A stretch of 64,000 bases of DNA, taken from contig NZ_JADIJR010000001.1 of NCBI RefSeq assembly GCF_017355365.1, positions 124,001 to 188,000 on the forward strand, given 5' to 3'. How positions within the stretch are numbered: the stretch's first letter is position 1; each line of letters starts with the position of its first letter. The notes below the pieces were generated by a model that made no database searches, was not told where the DNA came from, and worked only from the letters and a program-made list of their open reading frames with translations. The position numbers and the translations under genes were made by a program. This document shows, piece by piece, positions 33,455 to 41,522 of the stretch. Source of the DNA: Microbacterium sp. SD291 (GTDB lineage: Bacteria; Actinomycetota; Actinomycetes; Actinomycetales; Microbacteriaceae).

Positions 33455-33626
33455 GAAGTTATCCTTCCGATGACGTGGTCGCGTCTTTCACGACTCACGG
33501 ACGTATCGTCCGCGTTCTGCCTTGGAGCGCACGCCGGGGCGCCAGCAAGGTGGGTATGAACGAGGAGATGCCCGAAAACTCGGTTTCGAGCCGCTCAAGT
33601 CTAACAGATCGCCGCCCGGGCGCTGA
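33455..33626 (-). promoter_or_regulatory. Leader and promoter region of rpsD
   Basis: 172 nt with no gene. A candidate -10, TAGACT, is at 33598-33603, implying a long leader of about 135 nt. A long untranslated leader would fit S4 autoregulation, but I do not recognise a defined S4 leader motif. Confidence 0.45.
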
Positions 33627-34958
33627 TCAGCGATCCCCGAGGATCCGGCGGATCCGTTCCAGACGTGCGGAGATGTCGCGCTCCGCTCCCAGGTTCTTCG
33701 GCTCGTAGTAGCGGCGGCCGTCGAGCTCATCCGGCAGGTACTGCTGCGGGAGGACGCCGAACTCGCTGTCGTGCGGGTAGGCGTAGCCCCGGCCGTGGCC
33801 GAGCCGCTTCGCACCGGGATAGTGCGCGTCGCGCAGATGCACGGGGACCCTGCCGAAGCCGCCGGCGCGGATGTCGGCGATCGCCGCGTCGATGCCGACG
33901 TACGCCGCGTTCGACTTCGCGGTCGTCGCCAGGTACACCGTGGCCTCGGCGAGGGGGATGCGTCCCTCGGGCATTCCGATGAAGGCGACGGCGTCGGCCG
34001 CGGCGACCGCGATGCCGAGCGCCTGCGGGTCGGCAAGACCCACATCCTCGGATGCCGAGATCACCAGGCGCCTGGCGATGAACCGCGGGTCCTCCCCCGC
34101 CTCGATCATCCTCGCCAGATAGTGCAGCGCGGCATCGGGATCGGATCCGCGTATCGACTTGATGAACGCGCTGATGACGTCGTAGTGCTCGTCGCCCTGC
34201 CGGTCGTAGCGGAGCAGAGCCTTGTCCACCGCCTGGGAGACGTCATCGGCGGAGACCTCCGGCGCTGCCCCGTCGTCGGCTCGCGACAGCGCGACGGCGG
34301 CCGCGGCCTCCAGCCCGGTGAGCGCCCTCCTCGCGTCGCCGGAGGCCAGGCGGATCAGCGCCGCCCGCGCCTCGTCGGCGAGCGTCACGGCCCCGTTGAG
34401 GCCCCTCGCATCGCTCACGGCGCGATCGGTCAGCAGTCCGATGTCGTCGTCGGTCAGGGGCTGCAGGGTGAGCAGCAGCGAACGGGACAGCAGCGGCGAG
34501 ATCACCGAGAACGAGGGGTTCTCCGTCGTCGCGGCGATCAGGATGACCCAGCCGTTCTCGACGCCGGGCAGCAGCGCGTCCTGCTGCGCCTTCGTGAAGC
34601 GGTGGATCTCGTCGAGGAACAGGATCGTCGTCTGGCCGTACAGGTCGCGCTGCGTGATCGCCTCCTGCATTACCTCACGGACGTCCTTGACGCCGGCGGT
34701 GATCGCGGAGAGCTCGACGAAGCGCCGGCCGGAGGACCGGGCGATCGCCTGTGCGAGGGTGGTCTTGCCCGTGCCGGGCGGCCCCCACAGGATGATCGAG
34801 ACGGCACCGGGCGAGGTCGCCGCAGGGTCTGCGAGTGCGACGATCGGGGATCCGGCCCTCAGCAGATGCTTCTGCCCCGCGATCTCTGCGAGCGACACCG
34901 GCCGCATGCGCACGGCGAGCGGCGTCTGCCCGGAGAGCAGTGCGGAGGCTTTGGTCAC
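33627..34958 (-). CDS. rarA: Replication-associated recombination protein A (RarA/MgsA)
   Basis: RarA is a clamp-loader-like AAA+ ATPase acting at stalled forks. The 443-residue protein has Walker A GPPGTGKTTLAQ (about residues 56-64), Walker B ILFLDEIHRF, a sensor in AATTENPSF, and the C-terminal domain with IGMPEGRIPLAEATVYLA. It reads toward rpsD and away from the divergent gene at 35046. Confidence 0.94.
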   Translation of the reverse strand: MTKASALLSGQTPLAVRMRPVSLAEIAGQKHLLRAGSPIVALADPAATSPGAVSIILWGPPGTGKTTLAQAIARSSGRRFVELSAITAGVKDVREVMQEAITQRDLYGQTTILFLDEIHRFTKAQQDALLPGVENGWVILIAATTENPSFSVISPLLSRSLLLTLQPLTDDDIGLLTDRAVSDARGLNGAVTLADEARAALIRLASGDARRALTGLEAAAAVALSRADDGAAPEVSADDVSQAVDKALLRYDRQGDEHYDVISAFIKSIRGSDPDAALHYLARMIEAGEDPRFIARRLVISASEDVGLADPQALGIAVAAADAVAFIGMPEGRIPLAEATVYLATTAKSNAAYVGIDAAIADIRAGGFGRVPVHLRDAHYPGAKRLGHGRGYAYPHDSEFGVLPQQYLPDELDGRRYYEPKNLGAERDISARLERIRRILGDR

Positions 34959-35045
34959 CCTCCCAGGCTAATGCGGGCGGCAGACGTTCACGACGGTAGG
35001 CTCTCAGCGACGTCGCCGATCCACGGCCAGTAGAGGGAGCACGGC

Positions 35046-35357
35046 ATGGCAGCACGCGGTTCGAAGACCACGCACCGCTCACGTGCGCAGGCGGAGCGCG
35101 CACGGGTGCACTCGGCCCGCAGGGCGTGGCACGACGGCGTGATCCGGCGGCGCGTCCGCGACAACACGATCGCCGGCGTCGTAGGCGGACTCATCGTCGC
35201 CGCCGCGATCGCGAGCCAGTTCGTGCATGCCCAGGTCACCGCACCCGAGCCGTCTCCGACGCCGACCGTGACCCCGACCGTGACGCCCACCGGCACTCCG
35301 GCCCCCGGCACCACCCCGTCCTCCGAGCCGACGCCGACCGGAACCCCGGCCCCGTGA
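35046..35357 (+). CDS. Small single-pass protein with Pro/Thr-rich tail
   Basis: The 103-residue protein has a very basic N-terminus (about residues 1-40), one membrane helix (IAGVVGGLIVAAAIASQFV, about 42-60), then an extracellular tail made of PTPTVTP-type units. GGGAG precedes the ATG at 35046. It has its own hairpin terminator. I do not recognise the family. The tail could be a cell-wall spacer. Confidence 0.72.
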   Translation: MAARGSKTTHRSRAQAERARVHSARRAWHDGVIRRRVRDNTIAGVVGGLIVAAAIASQFVHAQVTAPEPSPTPTVTPTVTPTGTPAPGTTPSSEPTPTGTPAP

Positions 35358-35361
35358 CTCG

Positions 35362-35396
35362 AGCGCTCACACCGGAGTCCACCGGATGTGAGCGCT
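35362..35396 (+). terminator. Terminator after the Pro/Thr-rich protein gene
   Basis: Stem AGCGCTCACA (35362-35371) pairs perfectly with 35387-35396, with an inner CCGG/CCGG pair. No U-tract follows. Confidence 0.7.
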
Positions 35397-35498
35397 TGGC
35401 ACCACGGTCGTAACGCGCACGGCGACCGGCCGAAACGCGAATCGGCGACGCTGGATGCAGCGAACACGCTGCTGCCGGAATCCCCGTGGAGGTCGCCC

Positions 35499-36407
35499 AT
35501 GTCCTATGTCAAGCCTGCTGAACTCGTCACCCGGATGGTGGATGCAGGGGCCTACAAGCTCCAGCTGTCCACCAGGGACACGCTGATCCGCGCCTTCATG
35601 GGCGCCGCGATCCTCACCCTCGGCGCGGCCTTCGCCGTGACCGTGTCGACGCAGACCGGCCAGCCGCTGCTGGGCGCGCTGCTGTTCCCGATCGGGTTCG
35701 TGCTCCTGTACCTGCTCGGCTACGACCTGCTCACCGGAGTCTTCACCCTCACCCCGCTCGCGGTGCTCGACCGCCGCCCGGGTGCCACGGCAGGTGCCGT
35801 GCTGCGCAACTGGGGCCTGGTGTTCCTCGGCAACTTCGGCGGGGCGTTCCTGGTCGCGGTGCTGATGGCCGTGTACTTCACGTACGGATTCTCGGCCGAC
35901 ACCAGCCCGGTGGGGCTCGCGATCGGCGAGATCGGCCACGGGCGCACCGTCGGGTACGCCGAGCACGGCGCCGCCGGCATGCTGACGCTGTTCATCCGCG
36001 GGGTCCTGTGCAACTGGATGGTGTCCACGGCCGTCATCCTCGCGATGGTCTCGGAGAACGTGCTGGGCAAGATCGTGGCGATGTGGCTGCCCATCGCGCT
36101 GTTCTTCTACATGGGCTTCGAGCACTCGATCGTGAACATGTTCCTGTTCCCGTCCGGGCTCCTGCTCGGCGCCGACTTCACGATCATGGACTACCTGATC
36201 TGGAACGAGATCCCGACGGTGGTCGGCAATCTCGTCGGCGGGCTGCTCCTCGCGGGACTGCCGCTCTACTTCACCTACGGGCGTCCAGCGACCCGACGGG
36301 TCCGCGCCCCGCGCACCAGGACCGAGAGCGCGAAGCCCGTGCACGCGGTCGAGACGCCGGTCGAGACGCCCGTCGGACGTACGCCGGAGACGGTGAACGC
36401 CGGCTGA
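35499..36407 (+). CDS. nirC: Formate/nitrite transporter family protein, probably nitrite (NirC)
   Basis: This 302-residue FNT-family pore protein has six membrane helices, the RGVLCNWMVSTAVILAM and SIVNMFLFPSGLLLGADFT signatures, and an unusually long soluble C-terminal tail (about 40 residues, with a repeated ETPVETPV). GGAGG precedes the ATG at 35499. It faces the nirBD operon, so nitrite is the likely substrate. A GTAAC (35410-35414) and a GAAAC (35432-35436) upstream weakly resemble GlnR half-sites. Confidence 0.88.
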   Translation: MSYVKPAELVTRMVDAGAYKLQLSTRDTLIRAFMGAAILTLGAAFAVTVSTQTGQPLLGALLFPIGFVLLYLLGYDLLTGVFTLTPLAVLDRRPGATAGAVLRNWGLVFLGNFGGAFLVAVLMAVYFTYGFSADTSPVGLAIGEIGHGRTVGYAEHGAAGMLTLFIRGVLCNWMVSTAVILAMVSENVLGKIVAMWLPIALFFYMGFEHSIVNMFLFPSGLLLGADFTIMDYLIWNEIPTVVGNLVGGLLLAGLPLYFTYGRPATRRVRAPRTRTESAKPVHAVETPVETPVGRTPETVNAG

Positions 36408-36420
36408 GCGGATCGGCCGC

Positions 36421-36475
36421 CGGAGACGGCGATGCCCGGTGGAGCTCATCCGCTCACCGGGCATCGCCGTCTCCG
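36421..36475. terminator. Bidirectional terminator between nirC and the nirB operon
   Basis: A 21-bp perfect stem (36421-36441 with 36455-36475) and a 13-nt loop sit between two convergent genes. The right arm ends 3 nt before the stop codon of the hemD fusion. Confidence 0.88.
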
Positions 36476-36478
36476 CGT

Positions 36479-37606
36479 TCAGTGCTCGGTGGCGGCCAGC
36501 CGGTATCCGCGCTTGACCACGGTCTGGATCAGCTCGATCCCGGACAGCGCGTCGCGCAGCCGCGCCACGGCGACCTCGACGGCGTGGGCGTTGCGGTCCC
36601 CGCCGGGGAGCACCCTGCCCAGCTCGGCCCTCGACAGGACCCTGCCCCCTGCCTCGGACAGCGCCCCCATGATGGCGGTGGCTGTGCGCGAGAGCGGGAT
36701 GAAGCGCGAGTCGACGAGCACTCCGCCGCTGCGGACCTCGACCCGTCCGAATTCGGTGTGCATCGACGGCGCATGTCCGCCGCCGAAATGCGCGATCACG
36801 CTGCGTGCGAGGGAGCCGAGACGACCGCGATCCGCGATCGTGGTCGGCAGGTTCGCGTCGTGCAGCGGCATGGCCGTGATCGGGCCGACGGAGGCGAGGA
36901 GCAGTCGTCCTGACTCGGCGCGTCTCCTGATGCCGTCCAGCGCGCCCGCCTTCTCCGCCACTTCGATCCAGGATGCCGCGCCGGGGGCGGAGGTGAACAG
37001 CACGGCGTCCACCTCGCCGGCGCCCGCCTGCAGCGTCGAACGCCGGACGACCTCAGGGTCGGGCGGTGGCCCCCACCGGTAGACGGTCACGCTCAGCACG
37101 TCGGCTCCGGCGTCGCTGAGAAGCTCGTCCAGTCCGTCGGAGCCCGCGCCGTGATGCTGCACGACGATGCGCTTGCCGTCGACACCGGAGGCGAGGAGGT
37201 ACTCCCCCACCTCGGCCGACGTCTCCGAATCGGCGACCCAGTCGGCGGTGAATCCGGCCTGCTGGATGGCCCCGTGCGCCTTCGGTCCTCTGGCGATGAA
37301 CTGAGCGTCCTGCAGCGCGGAATCCAGCCGCTCATCGAGGCCGTGCTCGTGCGCTGCATCCATCCACCCTCGGAATCCCACTCCGGTGGTGACCACGACG
37401 ATGTCGGGCGGGGCTGCGACCAGCTGCCGTGTGCGGCGCAGCAGCTCCGCGTCGTCGGCGTTCGGCACGATGCTCAGCGCCGGGGCTCGGTGCACTACGG
37501 CGCCGCGTCGCTCGAGCGCGGTCGCGAGGTCGGCCGAACGACGATCGGCTGCGACGATGATCGTGCAGCCGGCGAGTGCGGAATCGAGCGTTCGAGCGGG
37601 CGTCAC
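36479..37606 (-). CDS. hemD: Uroporphyrinogen-III synthase fused to an OmpR-type DNA-binding domain
   Basis: The 375-residue protein has a HemD-type domain (about 10-255; AGCTIIVAADRRSADLATALE, VDAVLFTSAPGAASWIEVAE) and a winged-helix OmpR/PhoB-like domain (about 282-372; SRAELGRVLPGGDRNAHAVEVAVARLR, TVVKRGYRL). The fusion is known in actinobacteria (Rv0260c type) and is often annotated as a response regulator, though it has no receiver domain. The GTG start overlaps the cobA stop as GTGA. Being last in the nirB operon, it may couple siroheme precursor supply to transcription. Confidence 0.9.
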   Translation of the reverse strand: MTPARTLDSALAGCTIIVAADRRSADLATALERRGAVVHRAPALSIVPNADDAELLRRTRQLVAAPPDIVVVTTGVGFRGWMDAAHEHGLDERLDSALQDAQFIARGPKAHGAIQQAGFTADWVADSETSAEVGEYLLASGVDGKRIVVQHHGAGSDGLDELLSDAGADVLSVTVYRWGPPPDPEVVRRSTLQAGAGEVDAVLFTSAPGAASWIEVAEKAGALDGIRRRAESGRLLLASVGPITAMPLHDANLPTTIADRGRLGSLARSVIAHFGGGHAPSMHTEFGRVEVRSGGVLVDSRFIPLSRTATAIMGALSEAGGRVLSRAELGRVLPGGDRNAHAVEVAVARLRDALSGIELIQTVVKRGYRLAATEH

Positions 37607-38370
37607 GCTGAGCTCTCCGCGAGCATCTCGGCCGTCGGGAGGAGGAGTCCTTCGCGCGCGACCTCTCCGATCACGATGACCGCGGGGTTGATCACATCGG
37701 CCTCCTCTGCATCCGCCACGATAGTGCCCACGGTGCTGCGGATGGTGCGCTGCACGGCGGTGTGCCCGTTCTCGACGATCGCCACCGGGGTGGTCGAGGG
37801 GACGCTGCTCGCCAGCGCGATCGCGGCGAGGCGGGGGATGGCGGCGACGCCCATCAGCACGACCGTCGTCACGGCAGGGTCGGCCATGGATGCCAGGGCG
37901 CTCGGGGTGAGCTCTCCCTGCCCGTTCACGACGTGCAGGGCCGCCGAGACACCGCGATGCGTCACCGGGATCCCGGCGGCCTGCGGCACCGAGATCGCGC
38001 TGCTGACTCCGGGCGTCACCGTGACCGGGATGCCGGCGGCCTGGCACGCGAGGACCTCCTCGCCGCCGCGGCCGAACACGAACGGATCTCCGCCCTTCAG
38101 CCTGACCACCCGCCGGCCGGCCCTGGCATGGTGGACCAGCAGGGCGTTGATCTCGTCCTGCGGCACGGGATGGTGTCCAGGGCGCTTGCCGACGTCGATC
38201 ACCTCGACGCCCGCGCCGAGGTGGGAGCGGAGCTCCTCGAACGGTCCGAGGCGGTCGGCGACGACCACGTCGGCCTCCATGAGCAGACGGTGAGCCCGGA
38301 CGGTCATCAGATCCGCGGGCCCTGGACCGCCGCCGACGAGGTCGACCCGTCCCATCCGCGCCCGCCTCAC
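37603..38370 (-). CDS. cobA: Uroporphyrinogen-III C-methyltransferase
   Basis: CobA/SUMT methylates uroporphyrinogen III twice to precorrin-2, the first committed step to siroheme. The protein has VDLVGGGPGPADLMTVRA, the SAM-binding RLKGGDPFVFGRGGEE, and TPGVSSAISVPQAAGIPVTHRG. The start is either the GTG at 38370, overlapping nirD as GTGA, or the ATG at 38355; I give the first because every other junction in this operon overlaps by 4 nt. The dehydrogenase/chelatase finishing siroheme is not in the window. Confidence 0.93.
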   Translation of the reverse strand: MRRARMGRVDLVGGGPGPADLMTVRAHRLLMEADVVVADRLGPFEELRSHLGAGVEVIDVGKRPGHHPVPQDEINALLVHHARAGRRVVRLKGGDPFVFGRGGEEVLACQAAGIPVTVTPGVSSAISVPQAAGIPVTHRGVSAALHVVNGQGELTPSALASMADPAVTTVVLMGVAAIPRLAAIALASSVPSTTPVAIVENGHTAVQRTIRSTVGTIVADAEEADVINPAVIVIGEVAREGLLLPTAEMLAESSA

Positions 38371-38735
38371 GACTGCACCGCCCGGGGACCGTCGAGGTGC
38401 ACGATGCCGTCGATCACGTGCACCTGCCAGACCCGCAGCGCCGCGCCGGCCTTTCCCTGGGTCTCCACGCAGATGCCGGTGCGCAGATCGAACACCTGCT
38501 TGTGCAGCGGCGAGGCGACCGTCGTCGCGTCGCCCCTGGTCCCGACGATGCCGCGCGAGATCACCTGGGCGCCGCTGTACGGATCGAGGTTGTCCACGGC
38601 GTGCACGCTGCCGTCAGGCAGCAGGAACAGCGCGACCTGCTCGTCGCCGAGCAGGGCCGCCCGGCCCCTTTCCACCTCGAGATCGGCGACGGCGCACACA
38701 CGCACCATCGTCTCCTCGGCGATCGATGTCGTCAT
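38367..38735 (-). CDS. nirD: Nitrite reductase (NADH) small subunit
   Basis: The 122-residue NirD has a Rieske-like fold without cluster ligands, as usual for the short form: DLEVERGRAALLGDEQVALF, NLDPYSGAQVISRGIVG and ASPLHKQVFDLRTGICVE are the family core. GGAGG precedes the ATG at 38735, which overlaps the nirB stop as ATGA. Confidence 0.95.
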   Translation of the reverse strand: MTTSIAEETMVRVCAVADLEVERGRAALLGDEQVALFLLPDGSVHAVDNLDPYSGAQVISRGIVGTRGDATTVASPLHKQVFDLRTGICVETQGKAGAALRVWQVHVIDGIVHLDGPRAVQS

Positions 38736-41308
38736 CGGCGGACCTCCAATGCTGTGCCGGCGATGAGGACACCGCCGCTGCGTCGTTCTTCTGCTGTGGC
38801 CGGGCGGATCTGGCCGCGCTCGGCGACGTAGGCGAGCGAAGGGTCGGGGGTGTCGGCGGCGTTGATGAAGGAGTGGAACCGCTGGAGCTTCTCCGGGTCG
38901 CGGAGCGTCGCCGCCCACTCGTCCTCGTAACGCTCGACGTGCTGCGACATCGCGGCGTCGAGATCGGCGCAGAGGCCGAGGCTGTCGTCGAAGATCACGT
39001 CCTTCAGCCCGTCGAGTCCCCCCTCGAGGTCGTCGAGCCAGGGCGCGGTGCGCTGCAGGCGATCGGCGGTGCGGATGTAGTACATGAAGAACCGGTCGAT
39101 CGCCCGGATCAGGCCGTCGTCGTCCAGGTCGGTCGCGAGCAGCTGGGCGTGCTTCGGCGAGAAGCCGCCGTTGCCGCCGACGTACATGTTCCAGCCGGTC
39201 TCGGTCGCGATCACGCCGACATCCTTGCCCCGGGCCTCGGCGCACTCCCGCGCACAGCCGGAGACGCCGAGCTTCAGCTTGTGCGGGGCGCGCAGCCCGC
39301 GGTACCGCAGCTCCAGCCGCACGGCCATGCCGACCGAGTCGAGCACCCCGTAGCGGCACCAGGTCGATCCGACGCAGGACTTCACGGTGCGCAGCGACTT
39401 GCCGTACGCATGCCCCGACTCGAAGCCGGCATCCACCAGCCGCTGCCAGATCAGAGGCAGCTGCTCCAGCCTGGCCCCGAACATGTCGATGCGCTGACCG
39501 CCGGTGATCTTCGTGTACAGCGCGTAGTCCTTCGCGATCTGGCCGATCGCGAGAAGGCCCTCCGGGGTCACCTCGCCGCCCGGCATCCGCGGCACGACGG
39601 AGTAGGTGCCGTCCTTCTGCATGTTGGCCATGACGTGGTCGTTCGTGTCCTGCAGCGTCGCGTTCTCGCCGTCGAGGACGTGCGCGCCGACGAGGACGGA
39701 GAGGATGCTGGCGATCGCGGGCTTGCAGACGTCGCAGCCGCGCCCGCGCCCGAAGCGCTCGACGATCCCGCTGAAGGTCGTGAGCTGCGCGACCCGCACC
39801 GCGTCGAAGAGCTGCCTGCGCGACATGTCGAAGTGCTCGCAGAGCGCGTTCGAGACCGTCTGGCCCATAGACGCGAGCTCCTGCCCGACGAGCTTCTTGA
39901 CCATCAGGACGCAGGAGCCGCAGGTGGCGCCGGCCTTGGTGCAGCCCTTGACGGCCGCCGCATCCCGGCAGTCCTCCTCGTGCACCGCCTGGCGGATCCT
40001 GCCCGCTGTGACGTTCGAGCAGGAGCACACCACTGCTTCGTCTGGGAGCGCGCCGCCCGGTGCCTCGTTGCCGCCCTCAGGCAGCAGGTAGGCGGCGGGG
40101 TCCGCGCCGAGCTTCGCGCCGACGAGGGGGCGCAGCGATCCGTACGCCGAGGCGTCGCCGACCAGGATGCCGCCGAGCAGGGTCTGCGCGTCGTCGGAGA
40201 GCACCAGCTTCTTGTACACCCCGGCCACCGGGTCGGCGTAGACGACGTCGAGAGCGTTCGGGGTGGTGGCGAACGCGTCGCCGAAGCTCGCCACGTCGAC
40301 ACCGGAGAGCTTCAGCTTCGACGAGTCGTCGTATCCGGGGAAGCCGGCATCCCCGCCGAGCAGCCGGGTAGCCGCGACCTCCGCCATCGCATACCCGGGG
40401 GCGACGAGACCGACGCAGCGGCCCTCGAAGCTGGCGACCTCGCCGATCGCGAGGATGTGGGGATCCGAGGTCGAGCAGCGCTCGTCGATGATGACGCCGC
40501 CACGCGGATCGACATCGAGCTCGGCATTGCGGGCGAGTTCGTCGCGCGGGCGCACTCCGACGGTGAACACGACCACGTCCGCGCGCTCGAAGGACCCGTC
40601 CTGGAACTCGAGCGCGGTCACCGCACCCGACGAGTCGGGATCGAGCCGGGTGGTGCGGGACTCCGTGCGCACGCTGATGCCCCTGGCCTCGAGGAGGCGC
40701 CTGAGCATGCCGCCGCCCGCCGGGTCGAGCTGCGCCGACATCAGCCGGTCGGAGTACTGCACGACCGTCGCCTCGACGTCCATGCCCTGCAGCGCGCCGG
40801 CGGCCTCGAGGCCGAGGAGCCCGCCGCCGATGACGGCGCCGCGCATCGGACGCCCGAGCATCCGCCCGCGGCGCTCCACGAAGTCGCGGAGATTCTGCAC
40901 GTCCTCGATCGTCCGGTAGACGAAGCAGCCGGGGAGGTCCGCCCCGTCGACGGCGACCTTGGCCGCGTACGACCCGGTCGCGAGAACGAGCGTGTCGTAG
41001 CCGATCGTGGTCCGTGATCTGGTCGTCACGGTGCGCGCCGACCGGTCGATGCGGAGCACCCGATCGTTCGGCATCAGCCGCACACGGTCGTCGTCGAAGA
41101 CGGCCCTGTCGAGCTCGAGCTCCGCAGGCGTCGTCCCGGAGAAGAAACCCGTCAGCCCGACGCGGTCGTACGGATGCCGCCCCTCGTCGCCGATCACGGT
41201 GATCCGCAGCGGCGACTCCGCGCGGCTGAGCAGGCTCTCCACGAACCGGTGCGCGACCATGCCTGCGCCGACGACCACGATCTCGGCTGCGGGGATGCTG
41301 GCGTTCAT
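38732..41308 (-). CDS. nirB: Assimilatory nitrite reductase (NADH) large subunit
   Basis: NirB reduces nitrite to ammonia with NADH. The 858-residue protein has an N-terminal FAD/NAD oxidoreductase (IVVVGAGMVAHRFVE), a BFD-type [2Fe-2S] site (CSCSNVTAGRI to CGSC, about 426-465), and a C-terminal siroheme/4Fe-4S domain (SCVGSTWCRYG near 646, GCARECAEA near 687). All cysteine ligands are present. It leads the nirB-nirD-cobA-hemD operon behind a GlnR-like box. Confidence 0.97.
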   Translation of the reverse strand: MNASIPAAEIVVVGAGMVAHRFVESLLSRAESPLRITVIGDEGRHPYDRVGLTGFFSGTTPAELELDRAVFDDDRVRLMPNDRVLRIDRSARTVTTRSRTTIGYDTLVLATGSYAAKVAVDGADLPGCFVYRTIEDVQNLRDFVERRGRMLGRPMRGAVIGGGLLGLEAAGALQGMDVEATVVQYSDRLMSAQLDPAGGGMLRRLLEARGISVRTESRTTRLDPDSSGAVTALEFQDGSFERADVVVFTVGVRPRDELARNAELDVDPRGGVIIDERCSTSDPHILAIGEVASFEGRCVGLVAPGYAMAEVAATRLLGGDAGFPGYDDSSKLKLSGVDVASFGDAFATTPNALDVVYADPVAGVYKKLVLSDDAQTLLGGILVGDASAYGSLRPLVGAKLGADPAAYLLPEGGNEAPGGALPDEAVVCSCSNVTAGRIRQAVHEEDCRDAAAVKGCTKAGATCGSCVLMVKKLVGQELASMGQTVSNALCEHFDMSRRQLFDAVRVAQLTTFSGIVERFGRGRGCDVCKPAIASILSVLVGAHVLDGENATLQDTNDHVMANMQKDGTYSVVPRMPGGEVTPEGLLAIGQIAKDYALYTKITGGQRIDMFGARLEQLPLIWQRLVDAGFESGHAYGKSLRTVKSCVGSTWCRYGVLDSVGMAVRLELRYRGLRAPHKLKLGVSGCARECAEARGKDVGVIATETGWNMYVGGNGGFSPKHAQLLATDLDDDGLIRAIDRFFMYYIRTADRLQRTAPWLDDLEGGLDGLKDVIFDDSLGLCADLDAAMSQHVERYEDEWAATLRDPEKLQRFHSFINAADTPDPSLAYVAERGQIRPATAEERRSGGVLIAGTALEVRR

Positions 41309-41361
41309 GAAGGCTCCTGTCGACGGGGGAAGAGTCGTGCTGGCGACGATAGGAGCGCGGT

Positions 41362-41400
41362 GTTTCCCGGATGTGACGCGGCGTGTTTCACCCGTCGAAC
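41362..41400 (-). promoter_or_regulatory. Probable GlnR binding site upstream of nirB
   Basis: On the minus strand, GTCAC-n6-GAAAC lies at 41377-41362, an exact match to the GlnR half-box GTnAC-n6-GAAAC. A second pair, GTTCG-n6-GAAAC (41400-41385), stands 7 nt upstream. The box lies 54 nt before the nirB ATG. GlnR control of nirBD is established in streptomycetes and mycobacteria. GlnR itself is outside the window. Confidence 0.65.
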
Positions 41401-41466
41401 GATCTCCTCACAGATCGGTAACGGCGATGTGAGATGTGCCGCCCCACCTGGCGCCTCCTCTCGTAC

Positions 41467-41472
41467 TAGGCT
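41467..41472 (+). promoter_or_regulatory. Candidate -10 of the DUF349 gene
   Basis: TAGGCT is preceded by TAC and lies about 50 nt before the ATG at 41523. No clear -35. Confidence 0.35.
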
Positions 41473-41522
41473 GAACCTCGTCCTTTCCGCCTCCCGCGGA
41501 TGTTCCGCGCAAGGAGAATCAC

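Noticed and set aside
35410-35436. GlnR box upstream of nirC
   Set aside because: GTAAC and GAAAC occur but with the wrong spacing (22 nt start to start instead of 11 or 33); kept only as a weak remark.
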